Below, piece by piece: positions 16,620 to 25,829 of a stretch of 64,000 nucleotides of DNA. Source of the stretch: Flavobacterium sp. Root186. Its GTDB lineage: Bacteria; Bacteroidota; Bacteroidia; Flavobacteriales; Flavobacteriaceae. Where the stretch lies: assembly GCF_001428525.1 (NCBI RefSeq), contig NZ_LMHW01000013.1:591132-655131 (forward strand), read 5' to 3'. Both the position numbers and the translations under genes were made by a program. Below the pieces are notes generated by a model. It did no database searches and was not told the origin of the DNA. It saw only the letters and a list, made by a program, of their open reading frames with translations. The first letter of the stretch is position 1, and the number at the start of each line of letters is the position of its first letter.

Positions 16620-17963
16620 TTATTTAATAAATACACTTAGTATAAAATAAACCAAACCTGCTAATATTGCTGAAATTGGAATAGTTAGAATCCAAGCCCA
16701 AACTAAACTTACCGTAACTCCCCAGCGAACTGCAGAAACACGTTTTGTTAATCCAACACCAATAATAGATCCTGTAATAGTATGCGTTGTACTTACCGGA
16801 ATTTTTAAATGCTCTGTAAAATAAAGCGTTAAAGCTCCGGCAGTTTCAGCAGCAACTCCTTCAAATGAACTTACTTTTGTGATTTTAGAACCCATTGTTT
16901 TTACAATTTTCCATCCACCACTTAATGTTCCCGCTGCAATTGCAGAATAACAAGCTAACGGAATCCATCCCGGCATTACTCCTTTTACTCCCAAATCATC
17001 ATTTGGCAGAACAACATCTAACCAAGAAGCCATGTGAACCCCAGGGTTTGTATTGATATATACCGCTACCGCAGCAGCGATGATACCCATTACTTTTTGA
17101 GAATCATTCCCTCCATGACCTAAACTGAAAGCCGCAGAAGATAATAACTGCATTTTTTTCAAAGCAGCATCAGCCTGATGAAGATTTAAACTGCTAAATA
17201 TCAAACAAAATGCACTTACAGTTAAAATAATAAAGGCTACTAAAAACCATTTAATATTATGAGGATCAAAAGCTATACTCCAAAAATGAGAATCGAAACG
17301 AGGTTTTCCATGCTCTAAAATTTCTTCATAAGAAACCATTTGAGCATATACAAACCAAATAGTTCCAAGCATTAAAGCTACAGTAAATACTTTAGGCCAA
17401 ATACTTTTACGAGAAGCATTTAATAACCAAATAGAAATTAAATACGATGCTAAGGCTCCTAATAAAGGCGCTAAAACAATAAACGCAATAATGATAAGAA
17501 CCCCCGAAGGCATTCCGCCATCTTTTCCGGCCTTATACCAGCTTACAATTTGATACCAATAGTGTGTCGTTCCATCCTCTCCAACATAACCAGAAAAACC
17601 ATGAACTGCAATAGCATGCGCAACCGCTGCTCCGGCAAAACCTCCAATTAATGTATGAGAAGAACTTGACGGAATTCCTAACCACCAAGTCAACAAATTC
17701 CAGCAAATTGCCGCAATAACCCCTGCAAGAATTACAACAAGATTAATTTCCATTGTGTGCGCTGTTTTTGCAACAGTATCTGCAACACCAAATCCGAAAA
17801 CCCAATAAGCTAAAAAGTTAAAAAATGCTGCCCAAAGAACGGCCTGAAAAGGCGTTAAAACCTTTGTGGCAACAACAGTCGCTATAGCATTTGCCGCATC
17901 ATGAAAACCATTGATGTAATCAAAAATTAAAGCTAATACTATAATTAATAAAAGTAGCGTCAT
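16620..17963 (-). CDS. inorganic phosphate transporter, PiT family
   Basis: This 447-residue protein has about ten membrane segments. Both PiT signature repeats are present: GFHDAANAIATVVATKVLTP near residue 20 and SLGHGGNDSQKVMGIIAAA near residue 280, with the paired motifs SSSHTLIGGF and STTHTITGSIIG. Such permeases take up phosphate, often as a metal-phosphate complex, with proton or sodium. Its partner DUF47 gene lies 30 bases upstream, so the pair forms an operon. The membrane topology and length are normal. Confidence 0.95.
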   Translation of the reverse strand: MTLLLLIIVLALIFDYINGFHDAANAIATVVATKVLTPFQAVLWAAFFNFLAYWVFGFGVADTVAKTAHTMEINLVVILAGVIAAICWNLLTWWLGIPSSSSHTLIGGFAGAAVAHAIAVHGFSGYVGEDGTTHYWYQIVSWYKAGKDGGMPSGVLIIIAFIVLAPLLGALASYLISIWLLNASRKSIWPKVFTVALMLGTIWFVYAQMVSYEEILEHGKPRFDSHFWSIAFDPHNIKWFLVAFIILTVSAFCLIFSSLNLHQADAALKKMQLLSSAAFSLGHGGNDSQKVMGIIAAAVAVYINTNPGVHMASWLDVVLPNDDLGVKGVMPGWIPLACYSAIAAGTLSGGWKIVKTMGSKITKVSSFEGVAAETAGALTLYFTEHLKIPVSTTHTITGSIIGVGLTKRVSAVRWGVTVSLVWAWILTIPISAILAGLVYFILSVFIK

Positions 17964-17993
17964 AAAATTATAACTTCAGAATGAAAGATTGAA

Positions 17994-18638
17994 TTAAGAA
18001 TGTTTTACAGAAATAGATTCTAGTATATTAGCAACACTCTTACATTTGTCTGTTGCTGATTCTAAAACAGATAACACTTCTTTATATTTAATAATATTTT
18101 TAGCGTCTGTTTCGTTTTCAAAAATTTCAAAAACTGCTTTATTATAAACGTTATCAGATTTGTTTTCCAGTTTATTAATTCTGGCACAAGCATCTTTAAT
18201 GACTTTAAAATTCTTTAAATTTCTTAATTCTTTTACAGCACTGTCGATATTTTGACAAGCCTCAAGATTAATTTCTGTCATCTTTCTGATAGATTTTGTA
18301 ATCTTATCAACCTGATACAATCTCATACGGCTTGCTGCACCATGAAGGTAATCAGCAACGTTGTCGATAGAAGTAATTAATGTATGAATATCCTCTCTGT
18401 CAAATGGAGTGATAAAGTTTCTGCTTAATTCCAAATTGGTTTGACGTGTAATGTCCTCCCCTTTTTGTTCTAATTCGTCAATTTTTTGAAAAAGAACTTC
18501 TCTTTCTTTTAATGGAAGGTTTACCGCTTCGTGTAAGTTAGAAGCTAATTCAATTAAATTGCTTGAAGCTTCTTCAAAAAGTGGAAAGAATTTTTTGTCT
18601 TTCGGCACTAAAAATTGGAAAATACTGTTTATTGACAT
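17994..18638 (-). CDS. DUF47 PhoU-like protein
   Basis: The 214-residue, all-helical protein belongs to the DUF47/PhoU-like family. It shows the motifs VNLPLKEREVLFQKIDELEQKGEDITRQ and NFITPFDREDIHTLITSIDNVADYL, which carry the conserved acidic metal-binding positions. DUF47 proteins are typically encoded next to PiT transporters and are thought to control them. It is the first gene of the operon with the PiT gene. It has no membrane segment. Confidence 0.92.
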   Translation of the reverse strand: MSINSIFQFLVPKDKKFFPLFEEASSNLIELASNLHEAVNLPLKEREVLFQKIDELEQKGEDITRQTNLELSRNFITPFDREDIHTLITSIDNVADYLHGAASRMRLYQVDKITKSIRKMTEINLEACQNIDSAVKELRNLKNFKVIKDACARINKLENKSDNVYNKAVFEIFENETDAKNIIKYKEVLSVLESATDKCKSVANILESISVKHS

Positions 18639-18686
18639 TTTTATATTTTTGATAGTGCAAAATTACTTCAATAATATTTTACAATG

Positions 18687-20201
18687 TTAAGCCATTGTTA
18701 ACAAATCGTTTTCTATTTGGAAACTCTCCAGAAACGAAACTGTGTTTTCAATATCATAATGTAAGATTCTGTCTTCCTTAACCAACGGTACAACTTCTCT
18801 ATAACTGCTTAAGAACATTTCGATGAAATCGCTTGATTTTAAAGGCTCTCTATAAGCAATTGCCTGAGATGCATTCAACAATTCAATCGCCAAAATACGC
18901 CCTAAATTATCTAAAACACGTAAGGCTTTTGTCGCTCCGTTTGCTCCCATGCTCACATGATCCTCTTGCCCATTGCTTGAAACAATGCTGTCAACACTAG
19001 ACGGAGTCGCCAATTGTTTGTTTTGACTGGCAATACTTGCCGCAGTATATTGTGGAATCATGAAACCTGAATTTAATCCCGGATTATCAACCAAAAATGC
19101 CGGAAGATTACGTAAACCAGAAATTAACTGATATGTTCTTCTCTCAGAAATACTTCCTAATTCTGCCAAAGCAATTGCCATAAAATCTAAAGCCAAAGCT
19201 AAAGGCTGTCCGTGGAAATTTCCTCCCGAAATAATCTGATCCGCTTCTATAAATATATTTGGATTATCTGTAACCGAATTTATTTCGGTTTTAAATACTT
19301 TTCGAACATAATCAATTGCATCTTTTGAAGCACCATGAACTTGTGGCATACAACGGAAAGAATACGGATCCTGAACATGTTTCTTTTCCTGAGCAATAAT
19401 TTCGCTTCCATCTAAAAATTCAGTAATACGCTGCGCCGTTACGATTTGTCCTTTATGCGGACGTATATAATGTATCAATTCATTGAATGGCTCAATTCTT
19501 CCATCAAAACCTTCTAAAGAAATAGTTCCGATTAAATCTGCCAAATAAGAATATTTATAAGCTTTAATTAAAATATGAGCTCCATAAGCACTCATAAACT
19601 GAGTTCCGTTTAATAAAGCCAAACCTTCTTTTGACTGTAAAACAATTGGCTCCCAGTTAAAATGTTTTAAAACTTCGGCAGAAGCCATTTTTTTACCTTC
19701 AAAATAAACTTCTCCTTCTCCTAATAAAGGCAAAGATAAATGCGCCAAAGGAGCTAAATCTCCAGAAGCCCCAAGTGAACCCTGTGTATAAATTACAGGT
19801 AAAATATCATTGTTGTAAAAATCAACCAAACGGCTTAAAGTAATCAATTGTATTCCAGAATGTCCGTAGCTTAAAGATTGGATTTTAAGCAAAAGCATCA
19901 TTTTTACAATTTCAGCAGGAACTTCTTCACCAGTTCCGCAAGCGTGAGATTTCACTAAATTTTCCTGAAGTTTGGATAAGTTTTCATTCGAGATTTTCAC
20001 ACTATAAAGCGAGCCAAAACCTGTGTTGATTCCGTAAATTGGTGCAGTATGTGATGCCATTTTTTTATCTAAATAATCACGGCATTTTTGAACATTTACC
20101 TTAGCTTCCTCAGATAACTCAAGTGCTTTATCATTTATTAAAATTTCTTGTAAAGTTTCCAGCGTTATCGTTTCAGTACTTATATAATGGATCTCTCTCA
20201 T
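18687..20201 (-). CDS. hutH: histidine ammonia-lyase
   Basis: HutH removes ammonia from histidine to give urocanate, the first step of histidine catabolism. The MIO cofactor comes from the triad Ala145-Ser146-Gly147 inside GSLGASGDLAPLAHL. Other family motifs are YGINTGFGSL and QDPYSFRCMPQVHGA. I start at the ATG giving MREIHYIS (504 residues); a TTG four codons upstream is possible but unneeded. Only HutH is here, not a whole hut operon; a HutD-like gene lies 12 kb away. Confidence 0.96.
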   Translation of the reverse strand: MREIHYISTETITLETLQEILINDKALELSEEAKVNVQKCRDYLDKKMASHTAPIYGINTGFGSLYSVKISNENLSKLQENLVKSHACGTGEEVPAEIVKMMLLLKIQSLSYGHSGIQLITLSRLVDFYNNDILPVIYTQGSLGASGDLAPLAHLSLPLLGEGEVYFEGKKMASAEVLKHFNWEPIVLQSKEGLALLNGTQFMSAYGAHILIKAYKYSYLADLIGTISLEGFDGRIEPFNELIHYIRPHKGQIVTAQRITEFLDGSEIIAQEKKHVQDPYSFRCMPQVHGASKDAIDYVRKVFKTEINSVTDNPNIFIEADQIISGGNFHGQPLALALDFMAIALAELGSISERRTYQLISGLRNLPAFLVDNPGLNSGFMIPQYTAASIASQNKQLATPSSVDSIVSSNGQEDHVSMGANGATKALRVLDNLGRILAIELLNASQAIAYREPLKSSDFIEMFLSSYREVVPLVKEDRILHYDIENTVSFLESFQIENDLLTMA

Positions 20202-20552
20202 GATGTTTTTCAATTTAAGATGTCAAAATTCAACAAATCAATATTAAAAAGCAACATTTTATCACAATAATTAAAATTTCAATAAGACGAATTCTTTACT
20301 TTTATTTATTTGATAATAGTAAAATGTAGATTATCATGGTCTTTTACTCGTTTTTTAGTAAAAATCTCATCGGGAAAGGATCTGTATTTCTGTTTCATAT
20401 TATCAGAAATATATTAAAACGCTAACTTAACATCTTTAATTTTAACAAAAGCTCAATATTGAATTCTAAGGGTTTAAATTATTAAAATATTCGTAAAAAG
20501 ACCTTCAAAATTTTTAACTCGTATAAAAATCTGTACTTTTGAAAAATCAAAA
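20202..20552. other. non-coding divergent region between hutH and the thr leader
   Basis: This AT-rich stretch of about 350 bases should hold the hutH promoter (minus strand) and the threonine operon promoter (plus strand). The only clear element is TACTTTTG at 20534-20541, a TAnnTTTG -7 motif. I see no gene, repeat or operator palindrome. Confidence 0.6.
20534..20541 (+). promoter_or_regulatory. -7 promoter element of the threonine operon
   Basis: TACTTTTG fits the TAnnTTTG consensus and ends only 11 bases before the leader ATG, so the transcript would begin just before or near the leader peptide. No TTG -33 element was found at the usual distance. Confidence 0.6.
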
Positions 20553-20654
20553 ATGAAAAGTAACAGCACAAAATATCAATCTACAATGACAACTCAAACA
20601 GGAGTTGCAATTGCTGCTACAATTATTTCTACTACAACAACTACTACCCCTTAG
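20553..20654 (+). CDS. thrL: thr operon leader peptide
   Basis: This short frame encodes 33 residues. Its C-terminal part is a run of control codons: TIISTTTTTTP, with six consecutive threonine codons preceded by two isoleucine codons and a threonine. Peptides like this sense charged Thr-tRNA and Ile-tRNA through ribosome stalling and attenuate the thrABC operon downstream, as in the enterobacterial thrL. The start codon follows the -7 motif by 11 bases, and the stop codon lies in the loop of a GC-rich hairpin. Threonine residues make up 13 of 33 positions. The sequence is not homologous to E. coli ThrL; only the logic is shared. Confidence 0.85.
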   Translation: MKSNSTKYQSTMTTQTGVAIAATIISTTTTTTP

Positions 20655-20698
20655 GGGTATACATTTTTACATATAATCCAGATTATCTATACTTTTTT
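20645..20698 (+). promoter_or_regulatory. candidate threonine attenuator hairpins
   Basis: TACCCC and GGGGTA form a perfect 6-bp stem with loop TTA that overlaps the leader stop codon. GTATA at 20657-20661 can instead pair with TATAC at 20688-20692, extended by G-U pairs, directly before six T. The two foldings share bases and exclude each other, as expected for anti-terminator and terminator. The second stem is weak, so the exact mechanism is uncertain. Confidence 0.5.
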
Positions 20699-20761
20699 CG
20701 CAAAAGAAGAAAGGTAATGGGTACATAAAAACTATTGCATTCAAAGAAAAAAAATATCACA

Positions 20762-23209
20762 ATGAAAGTATTAAAATTTGGCGGAACTTCGGTTGCCAAT
20801 GCTCAAAATATAAAACTCGTTCTCGAAATTGTCAATCAAAAAGCGAAGCAGGATAAATTAGTAGTTGTAGTTTCTGCACTTAGTAAAGTAACTGATTTAT
20901 TGCAATTAGCAGCGGCAAAAGCGGCAGCAAACGATGAAGGCTTTAGAGATATCGTTGCAGAAATCGAGAAAAAACACCTTGACACACTTAAAGAACTTAT
21001 TCCGGTTAGTGAACAAAGCAGTTTGTTAAGTCATGTAAAAAGAATCATTAATCATTTAGAAACTTTATTAGACGGTTGTTTCCTTTTGGGTGAATTATCT
21101 CCAAGAACTGCCGATACTATTTTAAGTTTTGGAGAATTGCTTTCGTCCTATATCATCGCGCAGGCGTTTCAGCAAACAGAAAAAAATGCCGTTTATAAAG
21201 ATAGTCGCGAATTGATTAAAACTAATGCTGATTTCGGAAAAGCAGCTGTTAACTTCGAAATCTCCAACCAATTAATTCAGGAATATTTTGCTTCGAATGA
21301 ATCAAAAATCAATATTCTTCCAGGTTTTATCGCACAGACTTTAGACGGAATCACTTCGACTTTAGGTCGCGGCGGATCTGATTATACTGCGGCCATTATT
21401 GCCGGAGCACTTGACGCATCGCAATTAGAAATTTGGACAGACGTAAACGGAATGTTTACTGCTAACCCAAAAATCGTAAAACAAGCGCAGCCAATTGCAA
21501 ACATTTCGTATCAGGAAGCGATGGAATTGTCGCATTTTGGTGCCAAAGTTTTGTATCCGCCAACAATTCAGCCCGTTTTAAGAAAAAACATTCCAATTTT
21601 AATCAAAAATACTTTTGAACCGGAAGCCGAAGGAACTTTGATTTCTGATACTGTTTTAACAAAAGATACTGTTGTAAAAGGAATCAGTCATATTGATCAT
21701 ATTTCGCTTCTTACACTTGAAGGTCCGGGAATGATTGGAGTTGCAGGTTCTTCAAGACGTTTGTTTGAAGTTTTGTCTCAGGAAAAAATCAACGTAATTT
21801 TCATTACTCAGGCTTCTTCTGAACATTCAATTTGCATCGGAATTCTAAATTCGGATGCTGATAATGCCGAAGCTGCGATCAACAGAGCTTTTGAAATCGA
21901 AATTGCACAAAACAAAATCGATCCTTGTTATGTAGAAAAAGACCTTTGCATTATTGCTTTGGTTGGTGAAAACATGAAAAATCACCAAGGCTTAAGCGGA
22001 AGAATGTTCAGTACTTTGGGAAAAAACAACGTAAACATTCGTGCCATTGCGCAAGGTGCGTCTGAAAGAAATATCTCGACTGTAATTAACGAAAGAGACG
22101 TTAAAAAAGCGTTGAATACTTTACACGAAAATTTCTTTGAAGAAAACACAAAACAGCTGAATTTATTTGTGATGGGAGTTGGGAATGTGGGAGAAAAATT
22201 CATCGAACAAATTCACAGCCAAAAGAAGTTCTTAAAAGATAATTTAAAGATTAACGTTCGCGTAATTGCGTTGTCAAACTCAAGAAAAATGCTTTTTGAT
22301 GAAGACGGAATTTCTTTAAAAGACTGGCAGTCGACTTTAGACAAAGGCGAAGCAGCAATTCCAACAGAATTCATCGCTCGTGCGAGAGAATTAAATTTAC
22401 GCAACAGCATTTTTGTAGATATTACAGCAAATGCAAGCGTTTCTGATATGTATGAGAAATTCTTAAAAGAAAGTATTGCCGTTGTAACTTGTAATAAAAT
22501 TGCGTGTTCATCTGCTTACGACAATTATAAAAAACTAAAAAGTTTATCTCGTCAATACAACGCTCCGTTTTTGTTTGAAACGAATGTTGGCGCGGGATTA
22601 CCAATTATCGATACAGTAAAAAACCTTATTGCTTCTGGTGATAAAGTACATAAAATCCAGGCGGTTTTATCGGGAAGTTTGAATTTCATTTTCAACAATT
22701 TCGATAAAAACAATTCTTTTCACGATGTGGTGAAAGAAGCCGGAGTTCAGGGATTTACAGAACCAGATCCAAAAATCGACTTAAGCGGAATCGATGTGGC
22801 TCGTAAAATCCTGATTTTGATTCGCGAAAGCGGTTACGAAATGGATATTGACGCCATTGCAAACGAATCGTTTTTACCTGCAGAATGTTTAGCAACAACA
22901 AACAACGAAGACTTTTTTGCATCGTTAATCAAACACGCTTCTCATTTTGAAGGTATTTACAACGAAGCTTTAGCCAAAGATTCAAGATTGAAATACGTAG
23001 CACAATTCGAAAACGGAAAAGCAAGCGTAGGCCTGCAATTCATCCCAAAAGATCATCCTTTTTATAATTTAGAAGGAAAAGACAATATCGTACTTTTCTA
23101 CACAGATCGTTACATAGATCAGCCTTTATTGATAAAAGGCGCCGGGGCCGGAGCTGCTGTTACGGCTTCAGGAATTTTTGCCGACGTTATTAGAATAGGG
23201 AATATATAA
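20762..23209 (+). CDS. thrA: bifunctional aspartokinase / homoserine dehydrogenase
   Basis: This is a fused enzyme of threonine and methionine biosynthesis. The N-terminal aspartokinase (about 1-300) opens with KFGGTSVANAQN and contains TLGRGGSDYTAA. Two ACT regulatory domains follow (about 315-460). The homoserine dehydrogenase domain begins with LFVMGVGNVGEKFIE (NAD(P) loop), and ends with LIKGAGAGAAVTASGIFADV. I start at the ATG giving MKVLKFGG, because the N-terminal extension from the upstream ATG (MHSKKKNIT) is not family-like. It lies 107 bases after the leader peptide stop and is followed by thrB and thrC. Confidence 0.96.
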   Translation: MKVLKFGGTSVANAQNIKLVLEIVNQKAKQDKLVVVVSALSKVTDLLQLAAAKAAANDEGFRDIVAEIEKKHLDTLKELIPVSEQSSLLSHVKRIINHLETLLDGCFLLGELSPRTADTILSFGELLSSYIIAQAFQQTEKNAVYKDSRELIKTNADFGKAAVNFEISNQLIQEYFASNESKINILPGFIAQTLDGITSTLGRGGSDYTAAIIAGALDASQLEIWTDVNGMFTANPKIVKQAQPIANISYQEAMELSHFGAKVLYPPTIQPVLRKNIPILIKNTFEPEAEGTLISDTVLTKDTVVKGISHIDHISLLTLEGPGMIGVAGSSRRLFEVLSQEKINVIFITQASSEHSICIGILNSDADNAEAAINRAFEIEIAQNKIDPCYVEKDLCIIALVGENMKNHQGLSGRMFSTLGKNNVNIRAIAQGASERNISTVINERDVKKALNTLHENFFEENTKQLNLFVMGVGNVGEKFIEQIHSQKKFLKDNLKINVRVIALSNSRKMLFDEDGISLKDWQSTLDKGEAAIPTEFIARARELNLRNSIFVDITANASVSDMYEKFLKESIAVVTCNKIACSSAYDNYKKLKSLSRQYNAPFLFETNVGAGLPIIDTVKNLIASGDKVHKIQAVLSGSLNFIFNNFDKNNSFHDVVKEAGVQGFTEPDPKIDLSGIDVARKILILIRESGYEMDIDAIANESFLPAECLATTNNEDFFASLIKHASHFEGIYNEALAKDSRLKYVAQFENGKASVGLQFIPKDHPFYNLEGKDNIVLFYTDRYIDQPLLIKGAGAGAAVTASGIFADVIRIGNI

Positions 23210-23353
23210 AGGTTCTAAGGTTCTAAGATGCTAAGGTTCTGAGTTTTTTTTAAACCTAATCTTGGCATCTTAGAATCTCAAAACCTTAGAACTAAAAATA
23301 AAAAGCTGCAAAAGAAGCCTTAGAATCTTAGCACCTTAAAACCTCAGAACCTT
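23209..23353 (+). repeat. inverted repeat filling the thrA-thrB gap
   Basis: The left arm (23209-23243, units of GGTTCTAAGG) is complementary to two later segments, 23270-23292 and 23318-23353. The arms overlap the thrA stop codon and end five bases before the thrB ATG. It is built of the short unit CTAAGGTTCT. See findings. Confidence 0.85.
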
Positions 23354-23357
23354 AAAA

Positions 23358-24278
23358 ATGGAAATAAAACTATTTTGCCCGGCAACTATCGCAAACCTCT
23401 CCTGCGGATTTGACGTATTGGGACTTTGCTTAGACAATGCGGGCGATGAAATGATTGTTCGAAAAGTCGATCAAAAAGGAGTTCGAATCACTAAAATTGT
23501 GGGTGCCGATTTACCTTTAGAAACGGAGAAAAACGTTTCTGGAGTTGCTGCTTTGGCAATGCTTGAAACTTTAGACGAATTGGATTTTGGATTCGAAATC
23601 GAAATTTACAAAAACATCAAAGCCGGAAGCGGGATCGGAAGCAGCGCCGCAAGTTCTGCCGGAGCTGTTTTCGGAATTAATGAATTATTAGGAAGACCGT
23701 ATTCTCGTAAAGATTTGGTACAGTTTGCGATGCAGGGCGAAAAATTAGCCAGTGGCAACGCGCATGCTGACAACGTTGCTCCTGCCCTTTTAGGCGGATT
23801 TACTTTGGTAAGAAGTTATGCGCCGCTTGATATTATCCGAATTGATAGTCCGGAAGAATTGTTTGCAACGGTGGTTCACCCACAAATTGAATTAAAAACT
23901 TCTGATGCACGTTCGGTATTAAAACAAACCGTTTCCCTAAAAAGCGCGATTATGCAATGGGGAAATGTGGGCGGACTTATAGCGGGTCTTTACACAAAAG
24001 ATTACGATTTGATTGGACGTTCGCTTCATGATGAAATCGTAGAACCTTTAAGAAGTGTTTTAATTCCTGGATTCGATCAAATCAAACAAACCGCTCTTGA
24101 AAACGGTGCATTAGGTTCTGGAATTTCAGGTTCTGGCCCATCGATTTTCGCTTTAAGCAAAGGAAAAAACACAGCAGACCAAATCGCAAAAGCCATGAGC
24201 GACGTTTACGAAAAAATGAATTTGCCGTATGAAATTCACGTTTCGAAAATTAATCCAGATGGTGTCCGCATCCTTTAG
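23358..24278 (+). CDS. thrB: homoserine kinase
   Basis: ThrB phosphorylates homoserine with ATP. It is a GHMP-family kinase of 306 residues. The phosphate-binding motif IKAGSGIGSSAASSAG spans residues 88-103. The N-terminal FCPATIANLSCGFDVLG and the C-terminal GALGSGISGSGPSIFAL are family hallmarks. It follows thrA and precedes thrC. Its start codon lies immediately after an inverted-repeat arm, with no Shine-Dalgarno sequence. Confidence 0.97.
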   Translation: MEIKLFCPATIANLSCGFDVLGLCLDNAGDEMIVRKVDQKGVRITKIVGADLPLETEKNVSGVAALAMLETLDELDFGFEIEIYKNIKAGSGIGSSAASSAGAVFGINELLGRPYSRKDLVQFAMQGEKLASGNAHADNVAPALLGGFTLVRSYAPLDIIRIDSPEELFATVVHPQIELKTSDARSVLKQTVSLKSAIMQWGNVGGLIAGLYTKDYDLIGRSLHDEIVEPLRSVLIPGFDQIKQTALENGALGSGISGSGPSIFALSKGKNTADQIAKAMSDVYEKMNLPYEIHVSKINPDGVRIL

Positions 24279-24295
24279 GATGGGACGCTGTAAGC

Positions 24296-24411
24296 AATAG
24301 GCTTTAGGCAATAAGCTTAAAACTTTGCGCATAATATAAAATCAAGAAAAAAAATGAAAGCTAAAAGCTAAACGCATTCAGAAAAAGCCTAATGCCTAAA
24401 GCCTAAAGCTT
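24296..24411 (+). repeat. inverted repeat filling the thrB-thrC gap
   Basis: AATAGGCTTTAGGCAATAAGCTT (24296-24318) pairs imperfectly with 24385-24411 (AAGCCTAATGCCTAAAGCCT). It stretches to within 15 bases of the thrC start. Confidence 0.8.
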
Positions 24412-24425
24412 AAAGCCACAAAAAA

Positions 24426-25715
24426 ATGAAATACTACAGTTTAAACCACAATGCCCCAAAAGTTTCTTTTCAAGAAGCTGTTATACAAGGATTAGCAACT
24501 GACAAAGGATTATATTTCCCAGAAAGCATAACACAGCTTGATTCTTCTTTTTTTGATAAAATCGAAAGTTTAAGTAATGAAGAAATTGCTTTTGAAGCAA
24601 TAAAACAATTTGTTGGCGATGAAATTCCGGCAGAAAAACTAAAAGAAATCATCGCTGATACTTTAGTTTTTGATTTTCCTGTTGTGAAAGTTGAAAACGG
24701 AATTTATTCATTAGAATTATTTCACGGCCCAACAATGGCATTTAAAGACGTTGGAGCACGTTTTATGTCACGTTGTCTGGGCTATTTCAATAAAGATAAA
24801 AAAGACGCTAAAAACACCGTTTTAGTAGCAACTTCCGGAGATACAGGCGGAGCCGTTGCAAGCGGATTTTTAGGCGCTGACGGCGTTGATGTTGTGATTT
24901 TATATCCATCAGGAAAAGTGAGTGATATTCAGGAAAGACAATTGACTACTTTAGGTCAAAACATTAAAGCGCTTGAAGTTGACGGTGTTTTTGATGATTG
25001 TCAGGATATGGTGAAAAAAGCGTTTTTAGATGAAACTTTAGCACATAAAAACCTGACTTCGGCGAATTCTATTAATATTGCGCGCTGGTTACCGCAAATG
25101 TTTTATTTCTTCTTTGCTTACAAAGCATTGAAAAGCCAAAACAAACCTTTAGTTTTCTCTTGCCCAAGCGGAAACTTCGGAAATATCTGTGCCGGAATTA
25201 TGGCAAAGAAATTAGGTTTGCCAATTGAGCATTTTGTAGCGTCTACAAACGTAAACGACACCGTGCCAAGATTCTTAGAAAACGGAAAATACGATCCAAA
25301 ACCTTCTAAAGCAACAATCTCTAACGCAATGGATGTTGGAAACCCAAGTAACTTTATTAGAATTCAGGAATTATACAATAATGACTTAAAAGCTTTCGAA
25401 AAAGACTTTTCTTCTTATAGTTATACCGACGAAGAAACGCTTGAAGCGCTAAAGAAAATTTACAAAACCGACGGATACATTGCAGAACCTCACGGCGCTG
25501 TGGGTTATTTAGGTTTGAAAAAAGAATTGGAAAAACATAGTAATGCAATTGGTATTTTCTTAGAAACGGCACACCCAATTAAGTTTTTAGATGTTGTTGA
25601 ACCTGCTTTAGGAATTACGCTTCCTATTCCTACTCAAATTGAGAGTGTTATTAATGAGGAGAAAGTTAGTGTTAGGATTTCTAGTTATGAGGAGTTGAAG
25701 GATTTCTTGAATTAA
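24426..25715 (+). CDS. thrC: threonine synthase
   Basis: ThrC converts O-phosphohomoserine to threonine with PLP. The 429-residue length and the N-terminal extension (MKYYSLNHNAPKVSFQEAVIQGL) place it in the longer threonine synthase type found in E. coli and Bacteroidetes. The PLP lysine is Lys107 in HGPTMAFKDVG. VATSGDTGGAVASGFLG binds the phosphate. It closes the thr operon and is followed by a very strong terminator. Confidence 0.97.
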   Translation: MKYYSLNHNAPKVSFQEAVIQGLATDKGLYFPESITQLDSSFFDKIESLSNEEIAFEAIKQFVGDEIPAEKLKEIIADTLVFDFPVVKVENGIYSLELFHGPTMAFKDVGARFMSRCLGYFNKDKKDAKNTVLVATSGDTGGAVASGFLGADGVDVVILYPSGKVSDIQERQLTTLGQNIKALEVDGVFDDCQDMVKKAFLDETLAHKNLTSANSINIARWLPQMFYFFFAYKALKSQNKPLVFSCPSGNFGNICAGIMAKKLGLPIEHFVASTNVNDTVPRFLENGKYDPKPSKATISNAMDVGNPSNFIRIQELYNNDLKAFEKDFSSYSYTDEETLEALKKIYKTDGYIAEPHGAVGYLGLKKELEKHSNAIGIFLETAHPIKFLDVVEPALGITLPIPTQIESVINEEKVSVRISSYEELKDFLN

Positions 25716-25735
25716 GAGTTTCACTGTTTCTTTCA

Positions 25736-25782
25736 AAAGATATAACGGCACTTATTATTTTAAGTGCCGTTATATCTTTTTT
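25736..25782 (+). terminator. terminator of the thr operon
   Basis: A perfect 18-base stem (AAGATATAACGGCACTTA and complement) with a six-base loop is followed by six T. It is among the strongest hairpins in the window. Confidence 0.95.
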
Positions 25783-25829
25783 AGTATATTTAAATATTAA
25801 TAAACTTCATCATTTTAAACTTGTATAGT

